This document shows, piece by piece, positions 36,738 through 47,960 of a stretch of 64,000 bases of DNA. Source of the DNA: Marchantia polymorpha subsp. ruderalis (lineage: Eukaryota; Streptophyta; Marchantiopsida; Marchantiales; Marchantiaceae). Each line of letters opens with the position of its first letter. The stretch's first letter is position 1. The stretch spans positions 24,874,501 to 24,938,500 of the forward strand of contig AP031351.1 of NCBI GenBank assembly GCA_037833965.1, given 5' to 3'. Below the pieces are notes generated by a model. That model was not told where the DNA came from. It ran no database searches and worked only from the letters and a program-made list of their open reading frames with translations. Both the position numbers and the translations under genes were made by a program.

Positions 36738-38223
36738 GATGTAAGATTACTCACATCTGTTAGAATACGACCAGTTTCATGTATTGTGCACAAGATGTCT
36801 ATGTTCAGATGGAGTTTCATGTCAATATCATGTCACCAAGTTTATCAAACCGATACTATATAGATGTAAATCTTTGACATTCTTACTTCATGGTCATGAA
36901 CAAAAAAGTACCGCCATCTAGAATCTTTGCTTGATGTTGTTAGTTCTCCTAGTTAGATTAGCAGTGCGCAGGGATCCGTATTGTATCGCCTCAAGATGAC
37001 TCATTGAAAATCATCTCACTAACTTGTGCAAAATACAGATACTGTAGATGCAATCTATGAGGAAGTTGAGCATCGTGCAAGCGATTGTGACATAGTGAGT
37101 ACTTAATAAGATTGTCAATACATTTCATGACTCCAATTTGTGAGGCACAACTTTTGTCAAGCTTTTTTTCTTTTTTCACAACTATTATTTTCTATTTTTT
37201 ACAGTAGATTTGAGCTCTCTATTAAAATTCAAGGAAGAGATGTGTCGTGGCTGAAGGTTTAGTCAGTCTTCTTATTTACCCCGATTTCTGTATTTGTCTG
37301 TACACACTCATGTTACTAGCATCAATCAACCAGGCTGGGAGGGAGGTCTATGTTGTCAAGGCCATGTCATGCAAATATTTAAAGAAGTTTCTAGGACAAT
37401 ACACTTATTATGTTGTGATTTTTGAGCGTTAGAAAATTCAATATAGATAAATTTCTGGATAGCACAAGACTTTGTTGCATTTTCTAGTGGTGGATTCTTC
37501 TTGGAAGCTTTCGAGAACCCTCCACTAGCACATGAAAACATGTATCCTTGTCATTCTCAAGTCAATGTTCAACTTTTTTAGAGTCATCTGCTGCTCATCT
37601 CAACTTTTTAAATGCACCCTTTTACTTCTGACAGTACATAGACTATGACTTGCGACGGTTTTTTAAGCTTCTGTCTGCGAGATGAGAGAAGGAGTCTAGT
37701 CCAGCAATACTGCCAGGTGCGAATGGTTTCTACTAAGAACTAACTGATGGAGCTGGCAGGTAATTATGATCGGGAGGGTCGACACGATGCATTGTTACGT
37801 AATCCTTGCTGCAGTGGCGAAGGCTTTTGGAGCTCGTTTGGTGAGTGAATATTGATTGTTCATGCACGTGACACCTTCTGAATATTTTTCAATGTCTCTG
37901 CTGCGATTTTGTTACCATTTGTTTGCGTAGATGCCTCCGAGCCATTTCCTATAGCGTCTTGGTTGATCAGTGGAACACTTGTAATCAGTCTGGTATACCC
38001 TTTGCACTACCTTAAGAAGTTAGTTTGGTTTAAATATTTGTTTGTTTGTTCCTTGGGAATATTTGCTCTTCTAAATAGTTGTTAGCATGCCTTATCTTTA
38101 AGTCTTCAAAACATGCTCGTTCATTTTGAAATCCATATCAGCCCGTCATTTGATCCATTTTACATGTTCTGCTTCCCAAGGATGTAAGAATACTCACATC
38201 TATTAGTATACGACCAGTTTCAT
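36738..38223. repeat. Pair of 43-bp direct repeats (36,738-36,780 and 38,181-38,223)
   Basis: GATGTAAGA-TACTCACATCT, then TTAG-ATACGACCAGTTTCAT, occurs in both places with about four differences, 1,443 bases apart. The second copy lies just 5' of the transposase start. Confidence 0.8.
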
Positions 38224-38244
38224 TTGTAGATATAGGTACTTCCG

Positions 38245-39957
38245 ATGGCAAGTAAATCCACGCGCAAAAGGGTGGATTTATCTACCTCTGATAAAAAAAA
38301 AATCTGTGAAGTCCACAAAACTCATCATAGTTTAAAACAAGAAGAGCTCCCACAATATATGATGGATCAACATAAATTCAAGCTTGTGGATCGGATCACT
38401 ATTTCCAAGATTCTTCTTGGAAAAGAGAAGTGGCTGAGTGTGGATACATCTGTACTTAAATGTAGTGTGCGACGTGTTCGAGTTGAAAAATGGCCTCAGC
38501 TTGAAAATGCTTTGGTTTTATGGTTTGTACAAGTCAAGGCACGAAGGGAGTTGTAACTCATGACGTCATTATGTCCAAGGCTATGGAATTGAGAGATTCA
38601 TTTGGCATATGCGACACTAAGTTCAAGCTTTCTCATGGATGGTTGCAAAATTCAAAACTTGACATGGAATTAAGTGTTATTATTTGCAGGGAGAAAGTGG
38701 AGATGCAGATGAGGTTGGAATTGCATTGGCCATTGCAAAGATCCCATTAATATTGAAGAAATATGATCAGAAGACATCTTCAATTTCGATGAGACAAGGT
38801 TGTATTAGAGAGCTCTTCCTAGCAAGACTTTGAATATTGAAAAGGCAAAAGGAAATAAGAAGAAGAAGGGTCATGTGACATTGGGGCTTTGCACTAACAT
38901 CTCACAGAAGGAGCGATTGAAGCTTGTTTTCATTCACAAATCAGAGCGTTCCAGATGCTTTCCTTAGAAGTTTGATCCAAATGGTATAGTACATTATTAT
39001 TCTAACAGTTTAGACTTGATGAATGGTGATGTTTTTACACATTGGGTGAAGAGTGAGAACCAAAGAATGGCATTGCAAGATAGATAGATTTGCATTATTA
39101 TGGATAATGCAGGAAGCCATGATATTCATGGTGAGGTGAAGAAATTTATAGATGGGTTTAATGCTTTTTTACTCTTCCACATCACTATCTTGTTCCTTCC
39201 ATCAAATGTGACTTCAATTGTTCAGCCTTTGGATCAAAGAATAATTGTAGCATTCAAAATGTGCTATAAGCGCAAGCTTGTTGCCTGAACTATGCAACAA
39301 ATTGATAACTCATATAAAGATTTGGAGAAACTGAATGTTGATCTCTTTCAAGCAATGCTATGGTGTGTGATGGCATGGCATGAATTAAATTATCAAACCA
39401 TTAAAATTTGTTGGAGGAAGTCCGCCATGTTGCTTGCAGAGTGGAATGCAGATATCAACAATTTTGATGAAAGTATGAAGTCCAAAATAGAGGAATGAGC
39501 TTTGAAGTTGGGCAATCTCATCGTTGCATTAAATATGAGTTTGGATGTTGAAGGCAAGCCTATAGAAAAGCTTAGTCCTTTGGAGTACTTAAACCTGAAA
39601 GGTGAAGATGATTTTGAGGTGGAATATTCTAATGAGTAGCTTGTGCAATTAGTGCAAGATGTCAAAGAGGTATTTGATTCCATAGAAGAAGACTCAATGA
39701 TTGTTGATAGCAATGATGATGAGTATAAAGCAATGAAGCTAAGCGAGGCACAGAAATATGCTAAGGATCTTTTGAATTTTTTAGCTAGCCAAGGTTCTCA
39801 GATTTTCAACACTCAAGAGTTGTTAGGAATGGAAAAAATTCATGACAAACTCATTACAATTGGTGTTGGACATTTAACATCATTAAAAGAATGTGACATT
39901 AGAAACTTCTTTGTTTTAGGTGAGAGTTCTCTACCGGATCTCTATAAAATATTATAA
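38245..39957 (+). pseudogene. pogo/Tigger-like transposase with stops and frameshifts
   Basis: The protein begins near 38,245 (MASKSTRKRVDLSTSDKKK). It shows a helix-turn-helix and a CENP-B/Tc5-type second DNA-binding part (VRRVRVEKWPQLENALVLWF; DSFGICDTKFKLSHGWLQ). The DDE-type core follows: IFNFDET (about 38,790), IIMDNAGSHD (about 39,110) and LPSNVTSIVQPLDQRII (about 39,200). All three acidic positions are recognisable. Coding changes frame near 38,550 and 38,690. In-frame stops occur near 38,808, 38,967, 39,085, 39,288, 39,497 and 39,637. The acidic C-terminal part (about 39,640-39,957) is still open. It cannot make an active protein. Confidence 0.85.
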
Positions 39958-40193
39958 TATGTTTTTGTTGTCATTCACAATTTTTAATTATACTTTACAT
40001 CTTAAAACTTTTAAGTCTTCCATTTGTTATTTTCTTTTTTACATTGTAATTTTTTTTTGATTTTTTACCTTTTTTTCAATAATATCACATTATGCACAAA
40101 TCTTCAAAATGTGACATTATCAAAAATGTCACACCTTGTTTATATCACACTTTATGGTGAAACAGAGGGTGTGATATTATCAAGATTAGGGTG

Positions 40194-41850
40194 TTCTTGC
40201 TTCTTTGAATTTGATGAGTTTCAAGATGAAGTACTCAATTGTCAAAATTCAAGATGAAATTGATGAGTTTGCTCTGGATTTGATTAATCTTGGAGAATAT
40301 CTGAGTGATGAGCTAAAAGCTTTTTATTTAATAAATTTACTATAGTCATTATTTCAATCATTTACACAAATGTTAATCCTCGGTAATAAAAAGTCTATCA
40401 CCTACAACGAGTTGATTAGTGCTTTATTGACTAAAGATTTGCAAAGCAAATTGATAGCTCTTGCTTTATTAGCTAATTTTTTTGAGAGAACATTGTATGT
40501 GATTTGTGGATGATCAGAATATCAAATAAACATAGGTGATGATAAGAAAGATGGATCTAAACATAGATGAAATCCAAAGTTAGGTCTCAAGATAAAAAAT
40601 CATCATATGTTGGAGTTGTGACAAGTAAGTTCACATGAAGCGATATTGCAAGTCTAAGGCAAAGTCAAGTGATGTTTTCTCAGCAATGTAACTACTTATA
40701 ATGCTAATGAAGATTTGCATATGAATGATTGTACTTTTTATGTCAACCTTGTCAAATTGAAGATATTGGATTTATAAAGATTCATATGTTTGATGGATCA
40801 TAAATAGTTTGAGTTATGTTAGATTTATAATTAATATGAGAAATAACTTGATCTCATTGAAAATATTGAATACAAAAGTACTTGCTTGGAGTGCTAGTGT
40901 AAGTTTATTTGAAATAAAGAGAGATGAAGTGACTATTATCAAAACTCACAAGCATCACAACATGCATAAGAATCTATATTTGTTTAAAAGCAGTATCATG
41001 GTTGCAAAGTTGCATGCTACTGTGTCGCGGAAGAGATGACTAACATATGTCATTCATGTTGAGAACACATGAACTGCAAATACATGACTATGCTATTTGA
41101 AAATCAAATACTTTTCAACAAAAAGTAAACATGATCTTTACTTTTATGAGCATAATATCATGAGCAAGCAGAAGAGAATGTATTTTGATGTTAAAATTCA
41201 TAATTCCAACAAATTTCTTGAATATATACACAATGATGTGTGGATACTCTCTCAAGTTGACTCATATTCTGACAACGATACTATGTATGTTTTATAGATG
41301 ATTACTCAAGATTTACACAAAATCAAAGACTTTTCAACGTTTGAGTGTTGGAAAGTTTATGTGAAGATCAAGAGTGGAAAGAAAGTAAAGACCCCAAATG
41401 TAAGAGTGAGATGTCTAGGATCTAATAATGGTAGTGAATACAATTTCAAGGAGTTTGGAAGGTATTATCAAGAGGAGTGAAGTAGTGAATAGTGTTGGAA
41501 AAGGTGCAAAATATCAATTATGAGTCAATCTCATTTATCACACAAATTTTGAACTGAAACCTTTTTTATCACAGATTAGTTGACAAACGACTCTCCTTCA
41601 AATGCAATTTTTTTTAACACTGTTTGAATTAAGGTACAAATAAATGACTGATTGCGGTAAGTTGAAAGTTTTTGATTGCGATGCATATTTTCTCACTCCA
41701 AAGAGTATAGACCAAGCTAGAACCTACATCTAAGAAATGTCATTTTCTTGAATATGCTACGGATGTGAAAGATTATAAGCATGCATGTGTACTTTAGACA
41801 ACCATATATGACGTCATATAAATTACTTAAAATGCAGCGCATTTTGGCCC
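40194..41850 (+). pseudogene. copia gag and integrase remnant
   Basis: Immediately after the pogo-like right end, the plus strand encodes a UBN2-type gag piece (DEFALDLINLGEYLSDELKA; SITYNELISALLTKDLQSKL). Integrase pieces follow further on: VWTLSQVDSYSDND with an FIDDYSRF-like site near 41,290-41,320 in another frame, and a CLRSDNGGEY-like site (CLGSNNGSEYNFKEFGRYYQ) near 41,420-41,475. The KLKVFDCDAYFLTPKS segment near 41,660-41,710 matches the copia post-integrase motif. Several frames and many stops show that it is decayed. Confidence 0.7.
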
Positions 41851-42757
41851 CTTAATTGATGTGGATGATGTAGTCAATGTAAAGGGACATTCAATTGTCA
41901 AAAGGTTCGGACTATAATGGATCAGAGTGCAACTTGCACTCTCATCGACTCAAAAATTGCATAAATAAAAAATTTCAACAAATTTTAATTTTCACTTATT
42001 CTAAACTCTAGTTTCTAAAAAGAAATAAGATCTAAATCTTGATCTTGACGGAGTTGTAAGATCGGTTGTTGTATATGTGAAATAGTATTAGAAGTAGTCA
42101 AGGAATTGACCATGTTTAGGTTAAGTTTAACTAAATATAGCTAGTTATAACTAAGTTTATCTATGTATGATTAAGTTTAGCTATAATGTTCATTCTTTAC
42201 GGAATGATTATCTAACCATCTTCACTTAGTTAGAACTAAATAAGAGTTTATTCATGAATAAGTTATAGTTACTATAGTGTGCATTAGTCATAGTTGTCAC
42301 GTCAACGATCCATGTGTTTGTTAGTTAAGGATTGAGTGTGGTAGACCACTGCCACATGATCGGCAGTGGGTACATGATAATTGACAAGGAGATCAGGTGA
42401 CTATTGTAGACATGGCTCCGCTACCTAGAGTTAATCCGACATACTCTATCACACGACATGATATTGTCTTCAGAGTGAGTTGCAGCCGTTGCGACAGATC
42501 CCTCGTCAAGTCTGTCAAGAGAAAGCAACATACCATCTGCCTTCCATCACATTCTCTTTTTGCACAAAGATTTCAGCATAGCTATCGCAACCTATCCTCC
42601 AAGTACTCAATTTCATGTGATCCTCATTGAAATTTGCATCATAGAGGTTACCATAATGGACACTAATGTACAAACGTTCATTTTTCCTTCTCTTCTTACA
42701 GTTCACATTCTTTTGCACGATGAAAAATCTTGATAGACATGAAGGTGTGATTTTGAT

Positions 42758-43865
42758 GTGGCATTGGCAATAAACTTGTTGCATATCAATTATGATGCAG
42801 AGATTCATGTAGGAGCGTGTGACAAGGTGAAGTTTTTGGGCCACTATAGAGTGTTGGGGAAACCAAGGTTCTTCGATCAAAACTTGTTCGGCTCATTCAA
42901 TGCGAGGGATTTCATGAGTTGCATGTGGATGAATGTTTCCACATTCAAGTTCTTGTGTTTCAGTCTTGAGCCTTCACTGCAAAAACAAGATATCAACATG
43001 CGATCGGCTGTACCAGTTCATATAATGGTGGCGGTTTCCATCTCAAAATTGGCCACAGGTAACTCCATGCAGAGCATTGCGGATTTATAAAGGATTGATC
43101 AATCTACAAGTCAATTGACTATCAACTAGTTCACTAATGTTGTGACATTGCTTCTCCTCAAAAAATACATTTGGTGGCATCATCAATCATCACTAGTATG
43201 GACAAATTTGCTAGAAATTTTGAAAAAATTCATCAAATACCGTGTTTGGTAGGTGTGATAGATGCTTCATACATACCAATCGTAACACTACAGCTACATA
43301 CGATTGATTATTACAATTGCAAGAAATTTCACGAATATTACTACATAATGTTGTATCTAGCAAGTGTCTATTTTGGGATTTTGATAAAGGATGGATCGGA
43401 TCGATGCATGACATCAATCTATAAAAAAAAACCACAATTGGCCAATTTTGCGGGGCTAGAAAGCTTGCGCTTTATGCTTTGGTTGGAGATGTAATTTATC
43501 CATGTCGTCATTGGATCTTAATCCCCTTCAAGGATCACACAGACAAAGTAATTCGATAAATATACAAGTGGAACTTTGTTAAGAACTTGTATGTGCATTG
43601 AGCGAGCATTTGAAGTGCTTAAGTAAACGTGACAAATATTGTTAAAAAGTATTAATGTGCAACAAAAGAACGTGTCTGAATTGAGGAGTACTTGTCTTAT
43701 GCTACACAACATGTGCATCATCTTAGGCGACAACTTTTGGAAAACAGAGTGGTTGCAAGTATATCAAACGAGCTGCACAATGAGTTGTCACTTATGACAC
43801 CTCTACGAACTTCAAGACAAGAGAAACTCGTGATGGCCAATTATGTTCCACATAGGCTTGTTTGA
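42758..43865 (+). pseudogene. Harbinger-type nuclease (DDE_Tnp_4) with frameshifts
   Basis: The remnant contains the pre-catalytic helices (RSAVPVHIMVAVSISKLATG; NSMQSIADL) and then GVIDASYIPIVTLQ, which corresponds to the first catalytic Asp of 'CIDGTHIPI'. YYNCKKFHEYYYIML, MTSIYKKKPQLANF (normally after the 'GS.HDSR' Asp) and GDVIYPCRHWILIPFKDH follow. The last part (LRRQLLENRVVASISNELHN) ends at TGA 43,863. Stops and frame changes occur near 43,090, 43,240, 43,410, 43,490 and 43,560. No intact nuclease is possible. Confidence 0.75.
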
Positions 43866-44091
43866 ATTGAATAGAGATTTCAAGAACATTGAAGTATATC
43901 AAACTGGAAAACACAAGAAAATTTCAAATTTCAATGATAACTAGAGTTAAAACTGCAAAAGAGTTGTGTGCAAGGCAAAATGGCATTGCTAAGAGCTTGC
44001 GGATGGCTAAAAACGGACGTGCATGATAGAATCGTTCCCCATATACGTCAACTAGCCTAGCCTAGCTCACTACGTGATCATCTATAACTTA

Positions 44092-45853
44092 TCAATCAAT
44101 TTTTCCAAAATTTTTTTTCATATTTATTAAAAAAGTTGTTTTTATGACATCATTGTTCTTAAAACTATCTAACAAAATCTTGTTATTATCTTTAATCTTT
44201 CCAAGACATCGCTCCACAAACAAATGCTCCTTCCGCTTAGACTTCGGCAATTTTGATGAGCTCTTTGCATTTTTTTGCTCTATTGTGTTTGTTTCTAAAG
44301 TGAAGGCGCACTTCACTCCATTTCCATTCACAACACTAGCATGAACACTGTGACACAAAATTTGTCCTATTAAACATAAAATCTTCCATCAAAAGATAAG
44401 ATCGGCATTTTTCCAACTTTTGTGATCAAAACTTCAAATTCATTGCCTTGCTTTCTTTGTAATAGTTATAGATTGTGCTCCACTTCTTTCTACATGTCTC
44501 ACTGTTGTCACATTAACACAAGGTTCATGTGAAATCGTGACCAATTATCCACACTTGAACACAAGACAACAACATGAGAGGGTATTAAAAAACAACAACA
44601 AATATAAACTTCAATTCCAAAAATACCAAAAAAGAAATAAAATAATGCAAATAGTCCAAACCATAAGTGCATTCTGAAATGCAGCATAGGAAGCCATCAG
44701 TGCAAGCCATAAAAATTTGAACTAGAACAAATAAACGCAGCTGACTGCAATCCAGCAACTTGCAATCACACAAAAAAAAGTTTGAGAAATTTGTATTAGG
44801 CAGCAGACTCTAAAACGCAAATGACTGTAATCCAGCGGCTTGCAAAAAAATGTAACATATTGAGAAAAATGTGTTAGGCAGTAGACTGTGTTTGCAATTG
44901 ATTATGACCAACAGCTTGCATAAAAAACAAATACAATTAGAGCAAACTATGACCGGCAGTTAACTGTAATCAAACAACTTGCATAAATAAAATCATTTTC
45001 AGCAAACTTACGTACATATTCATACTATAAATCAACACACAAGTCTAATCATGTTGTTGCTGCAATTCATAAGAAAAGTGATGCAGATTGCAATGCTACT
45101 ACCTAAAGTGTTGGGTTTTTTCTTACATTTTGATACAGTTATGAACATAAGAACATGGATGAAATCACATATATTGGAAAATGTTGTAACATGAAAACAC
45201 TTTGAAGCAGATGTTCAATTCTAAAATCAACATAGCACACTTCACACATGACAACTAAAATGAATTGAAGTCAATATTGCCAACTTCATCTTGCTTAAAA
45301 GGGGTTAAGAAAGCGCTATGCATTTCTTCTTGGATTGCAATCAACGGGATGATCCAATGATAATTCTAATACTCACTACTCTTCACAACATCCACCTCCT
45401 CCATCACGTCGTTCAATTGATTGATTTCAGGTTTTTTTTGACAAGTCTCTGTTTTCTGGTCAATTTTGACTGCTTCGCATCACATTCAGTCAAGTTGTGC
45501 TTGTGAGACCACCAGTGACATCCACAGGAACGTTGAGACTACCGTGACTTGTAGATGAAAACTCCATTCCCGGAAAAAAATGAATGAAGTATTGTGGAAA
45601 GGTAAATTGCATTTGAACACTCGACTGTGAAAATCCTCCAAAAAATTGGCATATGTGATTTGATACTCTCATGCGAACAAACCTTGGACCCCATCGCAGC
45701 AGGGTTGGCAGCGGATGCGTGATTTGAACGTGCATCACCGTTATGAGGCGGAGTTCCATGTGAAACCATGACTACCAAGCACACGAACAACACAAAATCC
45801 TCAACATCTGCAAGGATTGAGTAACACCTTAAAAAATAAATAAAATATAACAA
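44092..45853 (-). pseudogene. Harbinger-associated MYB/SANT-like protein remnant
   Basis: The minus strand holds an N-terminal segment near 45,770-45,500 (MVSHGTPPHNGDARSNHASA, then in another frame MEFSSTSHGSLNVPVDVTGG). A C-terminal segment lies at 44,358-44,092 (KSKRKEHLFVERCLGKIKDN; NNDVIKTTFLINMKKNFGK). The C-terminal helix resembles that of the DNA-binding accessory proteins encoded beside Harbinger nucleases. The middle, including the Trp-rich SANT repeat, is not visible and may be intronic or lost. A minisatellite-like stretch (44,740-45,000) lies between. The assignment leans on context. Confidence 0.45.
44735..45000. repeat. Imperfect minisatellite, units of about 60-80 bp
   Basis: Four diverged units each contain a GACTGTAATC-AGC-ACTTGCA core (near 44,737, 44,820, 44,898 and 44,958) with A-rich tails and AGGCAGTAGACT linkers. 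Confidence 0.6.
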
Positions 45854-46349
45854 ACTATAAACTCAAAAAATAAATAAACAAAATGAGCAAAAGTGATCAA
45901 CTTGGACTTAAGCAAAGGAAGAGCTATGTTGAATTGATGCAAGCAGGTGTGGAGAGGGAGAGCATTGTCAAACTGCAATGCGGTGTGGAGAATGAGTCCT
46001 TGGATGAGGGCGGGGAAGAAAGCTGGAAGGGCACATGAATACGCGTGAATTTGATGAATCCGGAAAACACAAAATTTATAGAGGAAAGTATCTCGCTCTT
46101 CGCAGCACCTGATTTTCCTTCCAACTAGGATATAATGAAATGCCGCTTCGTCCCTCGTGGTAAGGAAGATAGCTGACCGATCAATGACCGATGCAGGTTC
46201 ATTGCTGCTACCGATCGTGTGGCTTGACCCTTAGTTAGAATCGGCACGTGAGCAATCATTGTGTTCATTAGATATATCCGCCATGTCATTAATCCACTAG
46301 AAGTGGATTTGATGATGGAAAAGGAGCTTATCTTTGTGTATGTGTTTGA

Positions 46350-46381
46350 AATATATATATATATATATATAAAAAAAAAAT
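46350..46381. repeat. (AT)n followed by poly-A
   Basis: Ten or so AT units are followed directly by about ten A. This lies near the junction between the Harbinger-like element and the resumed copia sequence. Confidence 0.9.
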
Positions 46382-46479
46382 AGTATAATCATTCAAGGTA
46401 TTTTTCACCTTTGGAGTTGTGTTTCATCTTCAAATGAACTCTAATGTTATAATGTTATACTCTAATGTTCTCTTGAATT

Positions 46480-47489
46480 CTAATGTTATATTATTTCATC
46501 ATAGTTTTGTATGTAAAAGATATGTTTATTTATGTTAAAGTTATGTATGTTTATTCTTGCTAAATAGATATCCAAGATAGATCAAAGCTCAACTAAGGGA
46601 TGAGTTTTGGATGAAGAATTTAAGCAAGGCTAAGAGAATTCTTGGCATGAATATAAAGAATTATATCAAGACACAAAAGCTTTCATTGGTACAAGTTAGG
46701 TACACGCATGAAGTGCTTGCAAAATTTGACATGACAAATGCAAAGTCGATAAACAATTTCATTGACAACTCATTTCAAACTTTCAAATGCTCAATGTTTA
46801 ACTAACGATGAGAGTAAAAGAACTATGTCTAGAATTCCATATGATAAGATAGGAAAAAAATCTTATGTACTTGATGACTTATACTATATCTTTATTAGTT
46901 TAGCTATATACAAAGTAAGTAGATTCAAGTCCAATTCAAATAACGTCCATCAGAAGTCGATTAGATGAGTTCTTATGTACATAAAAGGTACAAAGAATGT
47001 TGGCTTTTTGTTTGATGATAGGTAAACAATGTCAAATTCTTGATATGCTACGTAGATGCTGATTATGGCCAAAATTTAGAACAACAAAAGTCTACAACAG
47101 TATATGTCTTCACATTTGGAGGTGGATGCATTTGTTGAAGATCTATTTTGCAATAATGTGTTTCTTAATTAGCTACAAAAGAAAAATATTTAGCAACAGC
47201 GAAAGCTACAAAGGAGTCAATTTGATTTGAAAAGCTTATCACATATGAGATTAAAACAAAATATTGTAAGACTTCATTGTGATTAAAAAATTGTCATTCA
47301 CCTTGGAACTAACCAAGTTATGGATGATAGCATGGTGCATGTGAATATTCAATATCATTTTTTTTACAAACAATGTCAAGAGAAGATAAATAGAGCTTGT
47401 CAAAATTAACTTTAAAGTGAATATGACAGATGTTTTTACCACAATGAGTTTTTTGGAAAGTTTTCATAAACATTGTGTTAAGTTGTAAT
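46480..47489 (+). pseudogene. copia reverse transcriptase end and RNase H remnant
   Basis: A YVDD-like site (LYVKDMFIYVK, about 46,510) is followed by NLSKAKRILGMNIKNYIKTQ, then TNAKSINNFIDNSF, IPYDKIGKKSY and the RNase H segment with KSTTVYVFTFGGGC. The order matches the C-terminal half of copia Pol. A terminal MTDVFTTMSFLESFHKHCVK piece at about 47,420-47,480 corresponds to the 'DILTK' end. Stops and frame changes are frequent. Confidence 0.75.
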
Positions 47490-47499
47490 TTTTGCATAC

Positions 47500-47960
47500 T
47501 TAGGTAACACAAGTAGTTAGACCTCATACAAATCTAGTTTCTATATATGTTTTACTCTATCTTTTATAGGCTACGGCTTAGTTTTAGTTAATCCTTGTTT
47601 GTAAGAGGCTCTATGTTTTGAATCTTCTTCCGTGACTTCTTGCAAATAGAATATATGATAGGTGGAAATTTGAAATTTCTAGACATGAGTAAAGGAAAAA
47701 TTTATAGTATTTCACTCATGCCTTGAGCTAATGAGGTTCGTCTATATAGATTGTTGTAATACGGATTTTCACTAGAGCTAGTTAGAATTTCTATTACTAT
47801 AAGAGGGGCTGGTCTAAGCCCATTTTGGAACTTCTTGCTCATTTGTTCAATAACACTAAGAGAGAGAGATTGTACTCACCTAGGCTATGAAGATGAAGTA
47901 CAACTTTTTGGTTATACTTTCTATTTCTACATGATGACTAGGAATAAATTTTTCTTCTTG
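47500..47960 (+). repeat. Candidate 3' long terminal repeat
   Basis: After the RNase H end, the sequence has the layout of a plant copia LTR: AT-rich U3, a TACTATAAGAGGGGCTGG TATA-like/transcription start region, then TTCAATAACACTAAGAGAGA and TCACCTAGGCTATGAAGATG. The partner near 34,450-34,870 shares only short blocks (ACCTAGCCTGAGGAAG). Confidence 0.3.

Larger units (their letters stand above)
35511..40193 (+). mobile_element. pogo/Tigger-like DNA transposon with terminal inverted repeats
   Basis: The left end reads CACCCTAACTTCGATAATGT and continues CACAC. The right end, reverse-complemented, reads CACCCTAATCTTGATAATAT and continues CACAC. The left end is preceded by TA, the usual target duplication of this superfamily. 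On the right, the expected TA reads TT. Related sub-terminal copies (CACCCTCGATAATGCCAC near 35,620; TGACATTATC near 40,114) lie inside. The element is about 4.7 kb, long for Tigger, and carries the decayed transposase at 38.2-40.0 kb. It lies within copia gag-like sequence. Confidence 0.7.
42400..46100. mobile_element. PIF/Harbinger-like element (approximate ends)
   Basis: A plus-strand nuclease and a minus-strand MYB/SANT-like partner converge on each other, the two-gene layout of PIF/Harbinger elements. Both are decayed. I did not find convincing inverted repeats or a 3-bp duplication, so the ends are set by the coding remnants. It lies between the integrase and the reverse transcriptase/RNase H remnants of the copia element, which it appears to have split. 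Confidence 0.6.
34450..47960 (+). mobile_element. Decayed Ty1/copia retrotransposon, interrupted by two DNA transposons
   Basis: Degenerate copia-type coding pieces occur in the expected order on the plus strand. A gag start-like piece (YVLWKDKLKLH, about 35,270) comes first. Then come a gag middle part (40,200-40,500), the integrase (41,200-41,850), an RT 'YVDD'-like site (YVKDM, about 46,510), and the RNase H end (46,570-47,490). Candidate long terminal repeats lie at about 34,450-34,870 and about 47,500-47,960. Both end with an ACCTAG-CT-GA-GA-G-GAA-like block but are strongly diverged. Stops occur in every piece, so it is dead. Interruptions at 35,511-40,193 and about 42.4-46.1 kb are separate elements. 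Assignment of all pieces to one copy is an inference from order and orientation; the central RT region is missing. Confidence 0.55.
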
